64,000 nt of DNA from JALOLG01 sp963722415 (lineage in GTDB: Bacteria; Actinomycetota; Acidimicrobiia; Acidimicrobiales; Ilumatobacteraceae): NCBI GenBank assembly GCA_963722415.1, contig CAVRNI010000058.1, positions 8,927-72,926 on the forward strand, read 5' to 3'. This document shows positions 25,448-33,056 of the stretch, one piece after another. Position 1 is the first letter of the stretch. The number at the start of each line of letters is the position of its first letter. The notes below the pieces were generated by a model. The model did not search any database. It was given only the letters and a program-made list of their open reading frames with translations, and had not been told where the DNA came from. Position numbers and translations under genes: made by a program.

Positions 25448-26470
25448 TTGCTCCCGACCTCGCTGGTGGGTTCATACGCGCAGCCGGACTGGCTGATCGA
25501 CCGGGAGCGGCTCGCCGGCCGGTTCCCGCCCCGCGTCCGCGCCACGGAGCTCTGGCGAGTCGCGCCGGAGTGGCTGGAGCAGGCACAGGACGACGCGACG
25601 ATCCTCGCCATCCGCGACCAGGAGCTCGCGGGGCTCGACATCGTGACCGACGGTGAGATGCGGCGCGAGAGCTACTCGAACCGGTTCGCGACGGCGCTCG
25701 AGGGGGTCGACATCGACAACCCCGGCACGGCCCTCGACCGCAGCGGCCACCCGAACCCGGTGCCGCGCGTGGTCGGGACGGTCCGCCGCAAGCATCCGGT
25801 CGAGGTCCGCGACCTGGAGTTCCTGAAGGCCAACACCGACCGGGCCGTGAAGATGACCGTGCCCGGGCCGTTCACGATGTCGCAGCAGGCCCAGAACGAT
25901 TTCTACGAGAGCGAGGAGGCCCTCGCCGTCGACTACGCAGCGGCGGTGAACGAGGAGATCCGCGACCTCTTCGCGGCCGGTGCCGACATCGTCCAGATCG
26001 ACGAGCCGTACATGCAGGCCCGACCCGCGAAGGCGCGGGAGTTCGGCCTCGTCGCGCTGGCCCGCGCCATCGACGGCGTGACCGGCACCGTCGCTGTCCA
26101 CATCTGCTTCGGGTACGCCGCGATCATCCACGAGCGCCCGGAGGGCTACTCGTTCCTGCCCGAGCTGGCGGGAACGGCCGTCGACCAGATCTCGATCGAG
26201 ACCGCGCAGTCGAACCTCGACACGTCGGTGTTGACGTCGCTGCCCGGCAAGACGGTGATCCTCGGGGTGCTCGATCTCAGCGACCCCGAGGTCGAGAGCC
26301 CTGAAGTCGTCGCGGCGCGGATCCGCCGCGCCCTGCCCTACGTGTCCGCCGACCGGTTGGTCGTCGCGCCCGACTGCGGCCTGAAGTACCTGCCCCGTGA
26401 GTCGGCGTTCGGCAAGATGCAGGCGCTGGTCGAGGGCGCCGCGCTCGTGCGGTCAGAGCTCGGACGCTGA
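25448..26470 (+). CDS. MetE-like zinc alkyltransferase-like protein III
   Basis: Protein of 340 aa, third stand-alone MetE-like barrel. 'LPTSLVGSYAQPDWLIDRER' is the typical opening; 'IVTDGEMRRESYSNRF', 'AVHICFGYAAIIHERPEGYS' (His, Cys) and 'VVAPDCGLKYLPRESAF' (Cys) hold the zinc ligands. The frame as printed begins with a TTG at 25448. An upstream GTG at 25417 (VTNPMTSGPP...) would join this frame if one C of the run near 25446 were removed, which would give a more natural N-terminus. It differs clearly from paralogs I and II, so it is not a recent duplicate. Confidence 0.87.
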   Translation: MLPTSLVGSYAQPDWLIDRERLAGRFPPRVRATELWRVAPEWLEQAQDDATILAIRDQELAGLDIVTDGEMRRESYSNRFATALEGVDIDNPGTALDRSGHPNPVPRVVGTVRRKHPVEVRDLEFLKANTDRAVKMTVPGPFTMSQQAQNDFYESEEALAVDYAAAVNEEIRDLFAAGADIVQIDEPYMQARPAKAREFGLVALARAIDGVTGTVAVHICFGYAAIIHERPEGYSFLPELAGTAVDQISIETAQSNLDTSVLTSLPGKTVILGVLDLSDPEVESPEVVAARIRRALPYVSADRLVVAPDCGLKYLPRESAFGKMQALVEGAALVRSELGR

Positions 26471-26636
26471 CGCCGCGACCACCTCACACGGCTTCGACCA
26501 GCGAGAGCCGATCGTCGAGCGCTCTGGGTAATGTCATGCGTGCGGAATCCGTCGCGATCTCGATACCGATGCGGATCATCGCGCCGAAGAGAACCAACAA
26601 GTACGATCAAGTTCCGCATCACATTTGGGAGGAAGA

Positions 26637-27038
26637 ATGCGCGATGAATTGTTCTTGATCGGCCGGATCGTGTTCAGCCTCATGTTCTTGCTCTACGGTG
26701 TACGCCACCTCACGCAAACCGAGGGTTCGGCTGGCTATGCCGCATACAAGAAGGTTCCGTCGCCGAGACTCATGGTCCAGTTCACAGGCGTTGCCATGGT
26801 CCTCGGTGCGCTGGCGGTCATCTTCGGATTCTGGATGGACTTGGCGGCTCTGGGTCTCGCGATCTTCGTCATGGCCGCCGCCTTGTTCATGCATCGGTTC
26901 TGGGAGGAAACCGATGACCAGACACGACAGGTCGAGATGGCCCAATTCATGAAGAACGTCTCGATCGCAGGTGCGGCTTTGATACTGGTCGCGGTCAGCG
27001 AGCATGCGCCGTACACGGTCACAGACGGGGTGTTCTAG
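26637..27038 (+). CDS. DoxX-family membrane protein
   Basis: Protein of 133 aa with four predicted membrane helices: 'LFLIGRIVFSLMFLLYGVRH', 'LMVQFTGVAMVLGALAVIFG', 'LAALGLAIFVMAAALFMHRF' and 'VSIAGAALILVAVSEHAPYT'. This matches DoxX/DoxD-like proteins. The ATG at 26637 has the ribosome site GGAGG. Family roles range from thiosulfate:quinone reductase subunits to redox-stress membrane complexes; none can be chosen here. It converges with the PLDc_N-like gene, 63 bp between stops. Confidence 0.88.
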   Translation: MRDELFLIGRIVFSLMFLLYGVRHLTQTEGSAGYAAYKKVPSPRLMVQFTGVAMVLGALAVIFGFWMDLAALGLAIFVMAAALFMHRFWEETDDQTRQVEMAQFMKNVSIAGAALILVAVSEHAPYTVTDGVF

Positions 27039-27101
27039 GAGTCTGTATTCAGATCTGACCGGTCGTTCGGAGCAGTCTCGGAGACCGGAGAATCCGACCG
27101 G

Positions 27102-27386
27102 CTAGAGACCCCGGGCCTTTCGGACACGCGCCTGGAGCTTGGCTTCGCTGTGGGCGTGCTCGCGCGCACTCATCGATCCGCCGCGCACGATCAGGTAGAT
27201 GAACACTCCGAGGTACGGAACGAACAACACGAACAGTGCCCAGAGCGCCTTCGAAAGGCCCCCGATGTCCTGGGTGCGGAAGAGGTCGGCGATCACCCGG
27301 AACAGCAGCATCAGCCACGCGAACCACAGCGCGACGATGAACATCGTCCAGAAGAATCCGAGCAACGGATAGTCGTACGCCAACAT
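27102..27386 (-). CDS. PLDc_N-type (phospholipase D-nuclease N-terminal) small membrane protein
   Basis: Protein of 94 aa: two membrane helices ('YPLLGFFWTMFIVALWFAWL' and 'GGLSKALWALFVLFVPYLGV'), the linking motif 'LFRVIADLFRTQDIG', and a basic tail after 'FIYLIVRGGSMS'. This is the PLDc_N / SHOCT-associated layout found in many actinobacteria. The ATG at 27386 has AAGGAG upstream. The function of stand-alone members is unknown. Confidence 0.85.
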   Translation of the reverse strand: MLAYDYPLLGFFWTMFIVALWFAWLMLLFRVIADLFRTQDIGGLSKALWALFVLFVPYLGVFIYLIVRGGSMSAREHAHSEAKLQARVRKARGL

Positions 27387-27552
27387 GGCAGCTCCTTGCA
27401 GGGGGATCGCGGTCTGGGTTGATGAGGAACGAGTGGCCGGCTGTGAGCCGTGCGGTGAGATCATCACATGCACGACAACTCGGACCGCGGATGCGCGTGA
27501 CGGGTCGCCGCCCGAACGAAATCGGATCGGCCGGCGATGTATCTGCGCGACG

Positions 27553-28777
27553 TCACGGTCCGTCCGATCGAGTGGTCGCCAGGAATCGCTCCATCTCTTC
27601 GAGGAACCGAGCCCACGCCGGTTCGTGCTCGAACAGCAAGTGGTTCGAACTGTCGAGTGGGACGAACCGACTGTGCGGGATTCGAGCGGCGAGTTGGCGG
27701 CCGAGCTCGAATGGCCACACGCGATCGCCTCGGCAGTGCAGCACGATGGTCGGCACCGTGATCTGGTCGGCGAGGTCGCGCACGTCGAGACGGAAGAACG
27801 CCTCGAGGAACCGGGCGGCGTTGGCCGGCGATGTGCTGTTGCGCTGCAACTCGTCGAACGCGGCCCACTCGGCAGGCGTCCCGTCGGGCATGAACGACGA
27901 CGTGAACATCTGCCGGAACGCCGGGTTGCGCTCACCCCACCCGACTCGGGCGAGGTCGATCAGGACCTGCGCCTGGGCTCGGTGCCGTTCCGGCGACGAC
28001 GCGGTGAGCGGGCCCCGCGCGTACGAGCCGTAGAGCACGAGGTGGCTCACGCGCTCCGGGTTCGCCACGGCGTACGCGATCGCGACGGCCGCCCCCTGGG
28101 AGATCCCCAAGCAGCGGGAACCGGTCGAGACCGGCGTGGTCGGCGACGGCGCCGAGATCACGTACCCACGCGTCGAGTGAGTAGTCGTCGGTGTCGCGAT
28201 CTGACAAACCGCCGCCCCGCTCGTCGTAGCGCACGACCCGATGGTGGTGACCGAGCGATCTCAGCCAATGGCTCCACACCGGGCTGTTCCAGTCGTAGTC
28301 GAGGTGAGTCAGCCAGTTCGCCGCCTTCATCAGGACCGGACCGTCGCCATGGACCGCGTAGGCGAGGCGTGCCCCGTCGGAGGCGCGACAGAAGTGGATC
28401 TCCTGGGGCTGGTCGATCGGCGTCGAGGCCGGAGACGACGACGGCTCGTCGTGGGCGGGCGTCTCGTCGATCTCGACCACGTCGGCGACGAACAGGTAGC
28501 CGCGTCCGTGCACGGTTCGGATCACGGCTTGACGCTGCCCGTCGTCGTCGACCACACGACGGGCGGTCTTGATCCTCGTCGTGAGCGTCGACTCGGTGAC
28601 GAATCGGGTCCCCCAGACCTCGTCGAGGAGCTCTTCCTTCGTGACCAGACGGTCGCGGTTGCGGAGAAGGTGGACGATGACGTCGAACACCTGCGGCTCG
28701 ATGAGCACCGGTTCGCCGTTGCGGCGGAGCTCGAACCGATCCTGATCGAGTTCGAACTCACCGAACCTGGCAATCAT
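27553..28777 (-). CDS. winged-helix (OmpR/CadC-type) domain fused to an alpha/beta hydrolase, frameshifted
   Basis: About 408 aa. Residues 1-100 form an OmpR/CadC-like winged helix: 'FGEFELDQDRFELRRNGEPV', 'VTKEELLDEVWGTRFVTEST' and 'TVHGRGYLFVADV'. A Pro/Ser linker follows. The rest is an alpha/beta hydrolase: 'CRASDGARLAYAVHGDGPVL', oxyanion region 'RYDERGGGLSDRDTDDYSLD', nucleophile elbow 'LGISQGAAVAIAYA' and the C-terminal 'LDSSNHLLFEHEP' with the catalytic His. The elbow is in another frame; one G of the GGGG run near 28113 must be removed. There is no transmembrane segment, so this would be a soluble ligand-hydrolysing or ligand-sensing regulator. An ATG 21 bases upstream is an alternative start. 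Confidence 0.82.
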
Positions 28778-28843
28778 CGGGCCGCGACGCCGGAGCATCG
28801 CCGGGTCCGCGCGGTGTTGGCTGCCACCGAGCTCACGTGAGGG

Positions 28844-29833
28844 TCAGCCGAGCGCCTTGGTGAGGGTCTCGCCGGCGAGCGCGACGGCCTCGACGTCATC
28901 GGCGTCGGCGACCATGTTGAACACGACGCCGTCGAGCCCGAGCGCGATGAGGTCGCGAACACCGGCGATGACCTCGTCGGGGTCACCCCACACGAACCGG
29001 CCGAGTAGCTGTCGCGCGCCCGCCTCGTCGGCGAGCAATGCGTCGGCATCGAAACCGCGGCGGTTGACGAGTGCCTTGAGCTTGACGACGGCCGCATCGT
29101 GGCTTTCCGCGACGACCAGGGTCCCGAGCGAGGTCACCGTGATGTCGTGGCGATCGCGTCCCAGGTCGTCGAGGTGGCCTTGGAGGGCGTCGAGCTTGCG
29201 TGGGAGGTCAGCGAAGTTGGCGGTCGTGTTCAGTTCGTCGGCGTACTGCGCGGCGATGCGGAACGTCTTCTGCTCGCCCTGCCCACCGACCAGGATCGGG
29301 ATGCGGTCGATCGGCGCCGGCGAGTTGAATGCGTCCTTCACCGCATGGTGAGTGCCCTCGTAGGTGGTGGCGTGCTGAGTGAACATGCCACGGCAGATCT
29401 CGAGTGCGTCGACGAGGTGTTCGTAGCGCACCCGCAACGGCGGGAACTCGAATCCGAGCGCGGCATGCTCGCCGTCGAACCACGCCGCACCGATGCCGAG
29501 CAGTGCTCGCCCCTGCGAGATCACGTCGAGCGCGGTGACGGCCTTGGCCAGCAGCGCCGGCTGGCGGTAGGTCACGCCGGTCACGAGCGTGCCGAGGCGG
29601 ACCCGTTCGGTCCGAGCGGCGAGCGCGCCCAGCAGCGTGTACGACTCGAACATCTCCTGATCGGGCTCGCCGAGCATCGGGAGCTGGAAGAAGTGGTCCA
29701 TCACGAAGACGGTGTCGAATCCTGCCTGTTCGGCGGCCACGGCTTGCGCTGCGACGCGCTCGAAGAGCTGCGTTGGGTGGACGCCCGAGTAGGTGAAGTT
29801 GGGGATCTGGAGTCCGATCCGGGTGTGGTGCAT
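28844..29833 (-). CDS. LLM-class (F420-dependent type) oxidoreductase
   Basis: Protein of 329 aa with the bacterial luciferase-like TIM barrel: 'RIGLQIPNFTYSGVHPTQLF', 'FDTVFVMDHFFQLPMLGEPD', 'RVRLGTLVTGVTYRQPALLA', 'RALLGIGAAWFDGEHAALGF' and 'RIPILVGGQGEQKTFRIAAQ'. Start-to-end the pattern is that of actinobacterial F420-dependent enzymes rather than FMN luciferases, though this cannot be proved by eye. Substrate unknown. It is 51 bp after the clpP stop on the same strand. Confidence 0.9.
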   Translation of the reverse strand: MHHTRIGLQIPNFTYSGVHPTQLFERVAAQAVAAEQAGFDTVFVMDHFFQLPMLGEPDQEMFESYTLLGALAARTERVRLGTLVTGVTYRQPALLAKAVTALDVISQGRALLGIGAAWFDGEHAALGFEFPPLRVRYEHLVDALEICRGMFTQHATTYEGTHHAVKDAFNSPAPIDRIPILVGGQGEQKTFRIAAQYADELNTTANFADLPRKLDALQGHLDDLGRDRHDITVTSLGTLVVAESHDAAVVKLKALVNRRGFDADALLADEAGARQLLGRFVWGDPDEVIAGVRDLIALGLDGVVFNMVADADDVEAVALAGETLTKALG

Positions 29834-29894
29834 CGACGCCAGCCTAGAGCGAGCGGCTGGAGCTCGATCCGGACGGAGCCGACCCGCTGCAGCC

Positions 29895-30464
29895 TCAGGC
29901 GGCGATGTCGCGGCGGTGGGCGATGACCTGGTCGATCATGCCGTAGGCGAGTGCCTCGTCGGGCTCGTACCAACGGTCGCGATCCCAGTCGACGAGGATC
30001 GTCTCGATCGGCTGGCCGGTGTGCTCGGCCATCAGGCGGCTCATCCGGTCGCGCAGCCGGATGATGTTCTGCGCCTGGATGTGGATGTCCGCCGCATCCC
30101 CGACCATCCCGGCCGACGGCTGGTGCATCAGGATCGAACTGTTCGGGAGCGCGAACCGCTTCCCGGCCGCGCCGGTGCAGAGCAGGAACTGTCCCATCGA
30201 GGCGGCCATCCCGAAGCACACCGTCGCGACGTCGCAGGCGATGAACTGCATGGTGTCGTAGATCGCCAGCCCGGCCGTGACCGATCCGCCGGGCGAGTTG
30301 ATGTAGAGCCAGATGTCGGTCTCCGCGTCCTGCGCCTCGAGGTAGAGGAGTTGGGCGCACAGGGTGTTGGCGATCTCGTCGTCGACTGCGGCGCCGAGCG
30401 TGACGATGCGGTCCCGCAACAGTCGCTCCGACATCGAAACGGGGAACTCGGTTGGTGCAACCAT
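29895..30464 (-). CDS. clpP: ClpP-type ATP-dependent protease proteolytic subunit
   Basis: Serine peptidase of 189 aa. Catalytic Ser89 in 'GMAASMGQFLLCTG', His114 in 'ILMHQPSAGMVGD' and an Asp in the 'LVDWDRDRW' stretch (159-163) give a complete ClpP triad. 'LYINSPGGSVTAGLAIYDTM' is the usual head-face block. It would form a tetradecameric chamber fed by a Clp ATPase; none is encoded here, and it is a single gene rather than a clpP1-clpP2 pair. The ATG at 30464 is the centre of a 20-bp palindrome. An ATG at 30476 and one at 30434 are alternatives. The neighbouring ArsR is probably its repressor. Confidence 0.92.
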   Translation of the reverse strand: MVAPTEFPVSMSERLLRDRIVTLGAAVDDEIANTLCAQLLYLEAQDAETDIWLYINSPGGSVTAGLAIYDTMQFIACDVATVCFGMAASMGQFLLCTGAAGKRFALPNSSILMHQPSAGMVGDAADIHIQAQNIIRLRDRMSRLMAEHTGQPIETILVDWDRDRWYEPDEALAYGMIDQVIAHRRDIAA

Positions 30465-30474
30465 ATGGTTGCAC
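30455..30474. promoter_or_regulatory. 20-bp perfect palindrome over the clpP start, probable ArsR operator
   Basis: GTGCAACCATATGGTTGCAC is its own reverse complement and contains the clpP start codon at its centre. The same arms recur at 30497-30516. A repressor bound here would block clpP directly. Confidence 0.7.
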
Positions 30475-30496
30475 ATTAGCGACCACACGCGCCGGG

Positions 30497-30516
30497 GTGC
30501 AACTGATAGGTTGCAC
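30497..30516. promoter_or_regulatory. second dyad before the SRPBCC-ArsR pair, probable ArsR operator
   Basis: GTGCAAC-TGATAG-GTTGCAC has 7-bp arms identical to those of the palindrome at 30455-30474. It ends three bases before the GTG of the SRPBCC gene. The two centres are 42 bp apart, close to four helical turns. Confidence 0.7.
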
Positions 30517-30519
30517 GTT

Positions 30520-30861
30520 GTGGACGACCAGGACATCACGCCCGACCAAACCGAATTTCGCGTCGAGACCGAGTTCGATGCCGAGCCGTCGGAGGTGTGG
30601 CGCGTCCTGACCGATCCGGAGTCGATGGGCGAGTGGTTGGGAAGCCCCGTCGTGGTCGAGGAGGTCGACGACGAACGCCGGCTGGTGTTCCGGTGGGCGT
30701 CGACCACCGAGGCGCCGACGGTCGTCGAGCTCGACCTGCGCCCGATCGGGCGCCGCACACATCTCTCGATCGTCGAGCGCCCGGTGCACCAGGGCGGCCT
30801 ACGCCAAGGAAAAGTCATCGGCATGACGGCGCGCGCCTGCGTGTTGGCGCGCGCCGCGTAG
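30520..30861 (+). CDS. SRPBCC/AHSA1-family protein (second ArsR-linked copy)
   Basis: Protein of 113 aa: 'FRVETEFDAEPSEVWRVLTD', 'PESMGEWLGSPVVVEEVDDE', 'RLVFRWASTTEAPTVVELDL' and 'RTHLSIVERPV'. It is a short member of the SRPBCC fold. The GTG start follows the operator dyad by three bases, so the transcript is probably leaderless. It is followed after 2 bp by an arsR gene, the reverse gene order of the pair at 11797-12650. Confidence 0.82.
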   Translation: MDDQDITPDQTEFRVETEFDAEPSEVWRVLTDPESMGEWLGSPVVVEEVDDERRLVFRWASTTEAPTVVELDLRPIGRRTHLSIVERPVHQGGLRQGKVIGMTARACVLARAA

Positions 30862-30863
30862 CG

Positions 30864-31184
30864 GTGGCCGGCGCGGCAACCCCGACCGCGGCGCTCGCCG
30901 CGCTCGCCGACCCGACCAGGCAACAGATCCTCGAGCTGCTGAGCGAGCACGGTCCGCAGAGCGCGAGCGCGCTGGCGGCGCGACTTCCGATCACCCGTCA
31001 AGCGGTCGCCAAACACGTCCGGGTCCTTGCCGACGCAGGTTTGGTGCACGGCGGCCGTGACGGACGCGAGGTCGTGTTCGACATCGTGGCCGATGGTGCA
31101 GCGGACGCGGCGTCGTGGTTGGCGGCGACCGCCGACCGCTGGCAGCAGCGCATCGACCGTCTGCACCGACTGGTCGACAGCTGA
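30864..31184 (+). CDS. ArsR-family winged-helix repressor (second copy)
   Basis: Repressor of 106 aa: 'ALAALADPTRQQILELLSEH', 'ASALAARLPITRQAVAKHVR' and 'VLADAGLVHGGRDGREVVFD', ending 'DRWQQRIDRLHRLVDS'. It has no metal-binding Cys motif. The GTG at 30864 is 2 bp after the SRPBCC stop. The probable targets are the two dyads at 30455-30516, which would let it control both its own operon and the divergent clpP. Confidence 0.9.
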   Translation: MAGAATPTAALAALADPTRQQILELLSEHGPQSASALAARLPITRQAVAKHVRVLADAGLVHGGRDGREVVFDIVADGAADAASWLAATADRWQQRIDRLHRLVDS

Positions 31185-31310
31185 CGCGAACGACTCGTGT
31201 GCCCCGGCCGTCACGGCGGACGGTCCGCGCAACCGACCGATCACGGCACGGCCGAAAGGGTCTCGCGGGAGGGCGCGAACCTAAACTGCCCCGCCTGGGG
31301 AGGAGACCAC

Positions 31311-33050
31311 ATGGAAGAACGACGGATGGACGCACCGTTTCCGCTGGCCGATCACATTCACGACGAGTGGTACCCGGGCACCGTGCTGCCGTTGCCGGGT
31401 CCGGTCATGGAGGAGGCGTTCGGTCTGTTCACCGATGCCGACGCTGGTCGCTTCTGGTTGTTGGAAGGCCATTGGAGCCGCGGCATGACACCGCTGTGCG
31501 TATCGACCGCCAACGACGTGTTGTGGGGCACCCAGTACGGCGCCAACCTCTACCAACTCCCACCCACCAAGGGTCAGGCGGCACGGTTCAGCGGCGTCCA
31601 CGCGTATGCGAGCGACTCGCCGTGCTGCAGCGAGTGGGAGGTGATGCAGCGCGCCGCACGGGTCGAGCACCTCGTCGGTCCCGCGATCATGAACTTCCCC
31701 GCGATGTGGGACGCCAGGCGCGAGTCGATCACCGCCGCGCTCGCGCACTTCGAAGGCTCGGACCTGGCATCGATGGACCTCGCCGCGCTCCACACCTACC
31801 TCGGCGAGTTCTGGGCCTTCCACCGCTGGGCGTGGGAGGTCCACTTCGAGTTGATGGATCCGCTGATCGCCAACTACTTCGCGTTCCGGGCGACGTGCGT
31901 CGAACTCGGCATCGACGAGCAGGACGTGGCCCGATTCTTCCAGGGCACCGAGACCAAGATCATGGAGACCGACCGCGAGCTGTGGAAGTTGACGGCGGCC
32001 GCCCGTGACACGGCGGTGGAGGTCGTGCTCAAGGCGCACGATCCATCGGACTCGCTCCGCGAGCTGCGAGCGTCGAACGACGACACCGTTCAAGGGTGGC
32101 TGCGCGCCCTCGACGTGTTCCTGAACGAGTACGGCTGGCGGACCGAGGGCATGTGTGATCCGTCGCTCGCACCATGGGTCGAGGACCCGACACCGATGCT
32201 GTCGATGATCACCACGTTCGTCCGCAACGGCACCGACCACGACTTCGCCGCCGCCTTCGACGCGGCAGTTGCCGAGCGCGAGGCGACGCTCGACCGCGTG
32301 CGGTCGTCGCTCGATGACGCCGGACGCCAGCGGTTCGAGGAAGGCCTCGGCGCCTGTCAGCACGCGAACTTCTCGTGGTGGCAGGAAGAGCACAACTTCT
32401 ATCTCGATCTGCGGGCCCACATCCCGCTGCGGATGGCGGCGCTGCGCATCGGCGAGATCGTCGGCGCCGAGCGACGCGACGACCTCATCTACCTGTTCCG
32501 TCACGAGCTCGACGACATGGCCGCCGAACGGATCACCTACGGCGAGGTCCGGGACACGATCGTCGCCCGTCGTGCGTACTACGAGGCGAGCCGCGCCCGA
32601 CGCTCCGAGATGCCGGCCGTGCTCGGCACCCCACCTGCCGGCACCGACGACCCGATCATGAAGGAGATCTTTGGTGTCGACCAGCGACTGCTCGACACGG
32701 TCGGCAGCGTCGATAGCGACACGATGTCGTTGCGCGGCGTGCCGGCATCGTCGGGTGTCGCACGCGGCCGCGCCCGTGTGATCGTGGAGGTCACCGACCT
32801 CGGCGACCTCGAACCGGACGAGATTCTCGTGTGCGTGTTCACGTCCCCGAACTGGACGCCGGCGTTCGCACAGATCGCCGGCTGCGTGTGTGACACGGGC
32901 GGCGCGCTGTCGCACACCGCGATCGTGTCGCGCGAGTACCGCATTCCCGCCGTGTGCGCCACAGGCGCCGCGACGACGCTGATCCGCACGGGCGATCTGA
33001 TCGAGGTCGACGGCACGGCCGGTGTCGTCACCATCCTCGAGCGCGCCTGA
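31311..33050 (+). CDS. PEP-utilizing-enzyme mobile-domain protein without an ATP-binding domain
   Basis: Protein of 579 aa. The C-terminal ~80 residues form the swivelling phosphohistidine domain of PEP synthase/PPDK: 'RGVPASSGVARGRARVIVEV' and 'GGALSHTAIVSREYRIPAVC' with the phospho-accepting His. The N-terminal ~450 residues are largely helical and aromatic-rich ('WEVHFELMDPLIANYFAFRA', 'WWQEEHNFYLDLRAHIPLRM'), as in the mid regions of phenylphosphate-synthase or rifampin-phosphotransferase-type proteins. No PPDK_N ATP-grasp domain or PEP-binding barrel is visible. GGGGAGGAG precedes the ATG. The amidohydrolase gene starts 6 bp downstream, so the two form one unit. Reaction unknown. Confidence 0.82.
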   Translation: MEERRMDAPFPLADHIHDEWYPGTVLPLPGPVMEEAFGLFTDADAGRFWLLEGHWSRGMTPLCVSTANDVLWGTQYGANLYQLPPTKGQAARFSGVHAYASDSPCCSEWEVMQRAARVEHLVGPAIMNFPAMWDARRESITAALAHFEGSDLASMDLAALHTYLGEFWAFHRWAWEVHFELMDPLIANYFAFRATCVELGIDEQDVARFFQGTETKIMETDRELWKLTAAARDTAVEVVLKAHDPSDSLRELRASNDDTVQGWLRALDVFLNEYGWRTEGMCDPSLAPWVEDPTPMLSMITTFVRNGTDHDFAAAFDAAVAEREATLDRVRSSLDDAGRQRFEEGLGACQHANFSWWQEEHNFYLDLRAHIPLRMAALRIGEIVGAERRDDLIYLFRHELDDMAAERITYGEVRDTIVARRAYYEASRARRSEMPAVLGTPPAGTDDPIMKEIFGVDQRLLDTVGSVDSDTMSLRGVPASSGVARGRARVIVEVTDLGDLEPDEILVCVFTSPNWTPAFAQIAGCVCDTGGALSHTAIVSREYRIPAVCATGAATTLIRTGDLIEVDGTAGVVTILERA

Positions 33051-33056
33051 GGCTCG

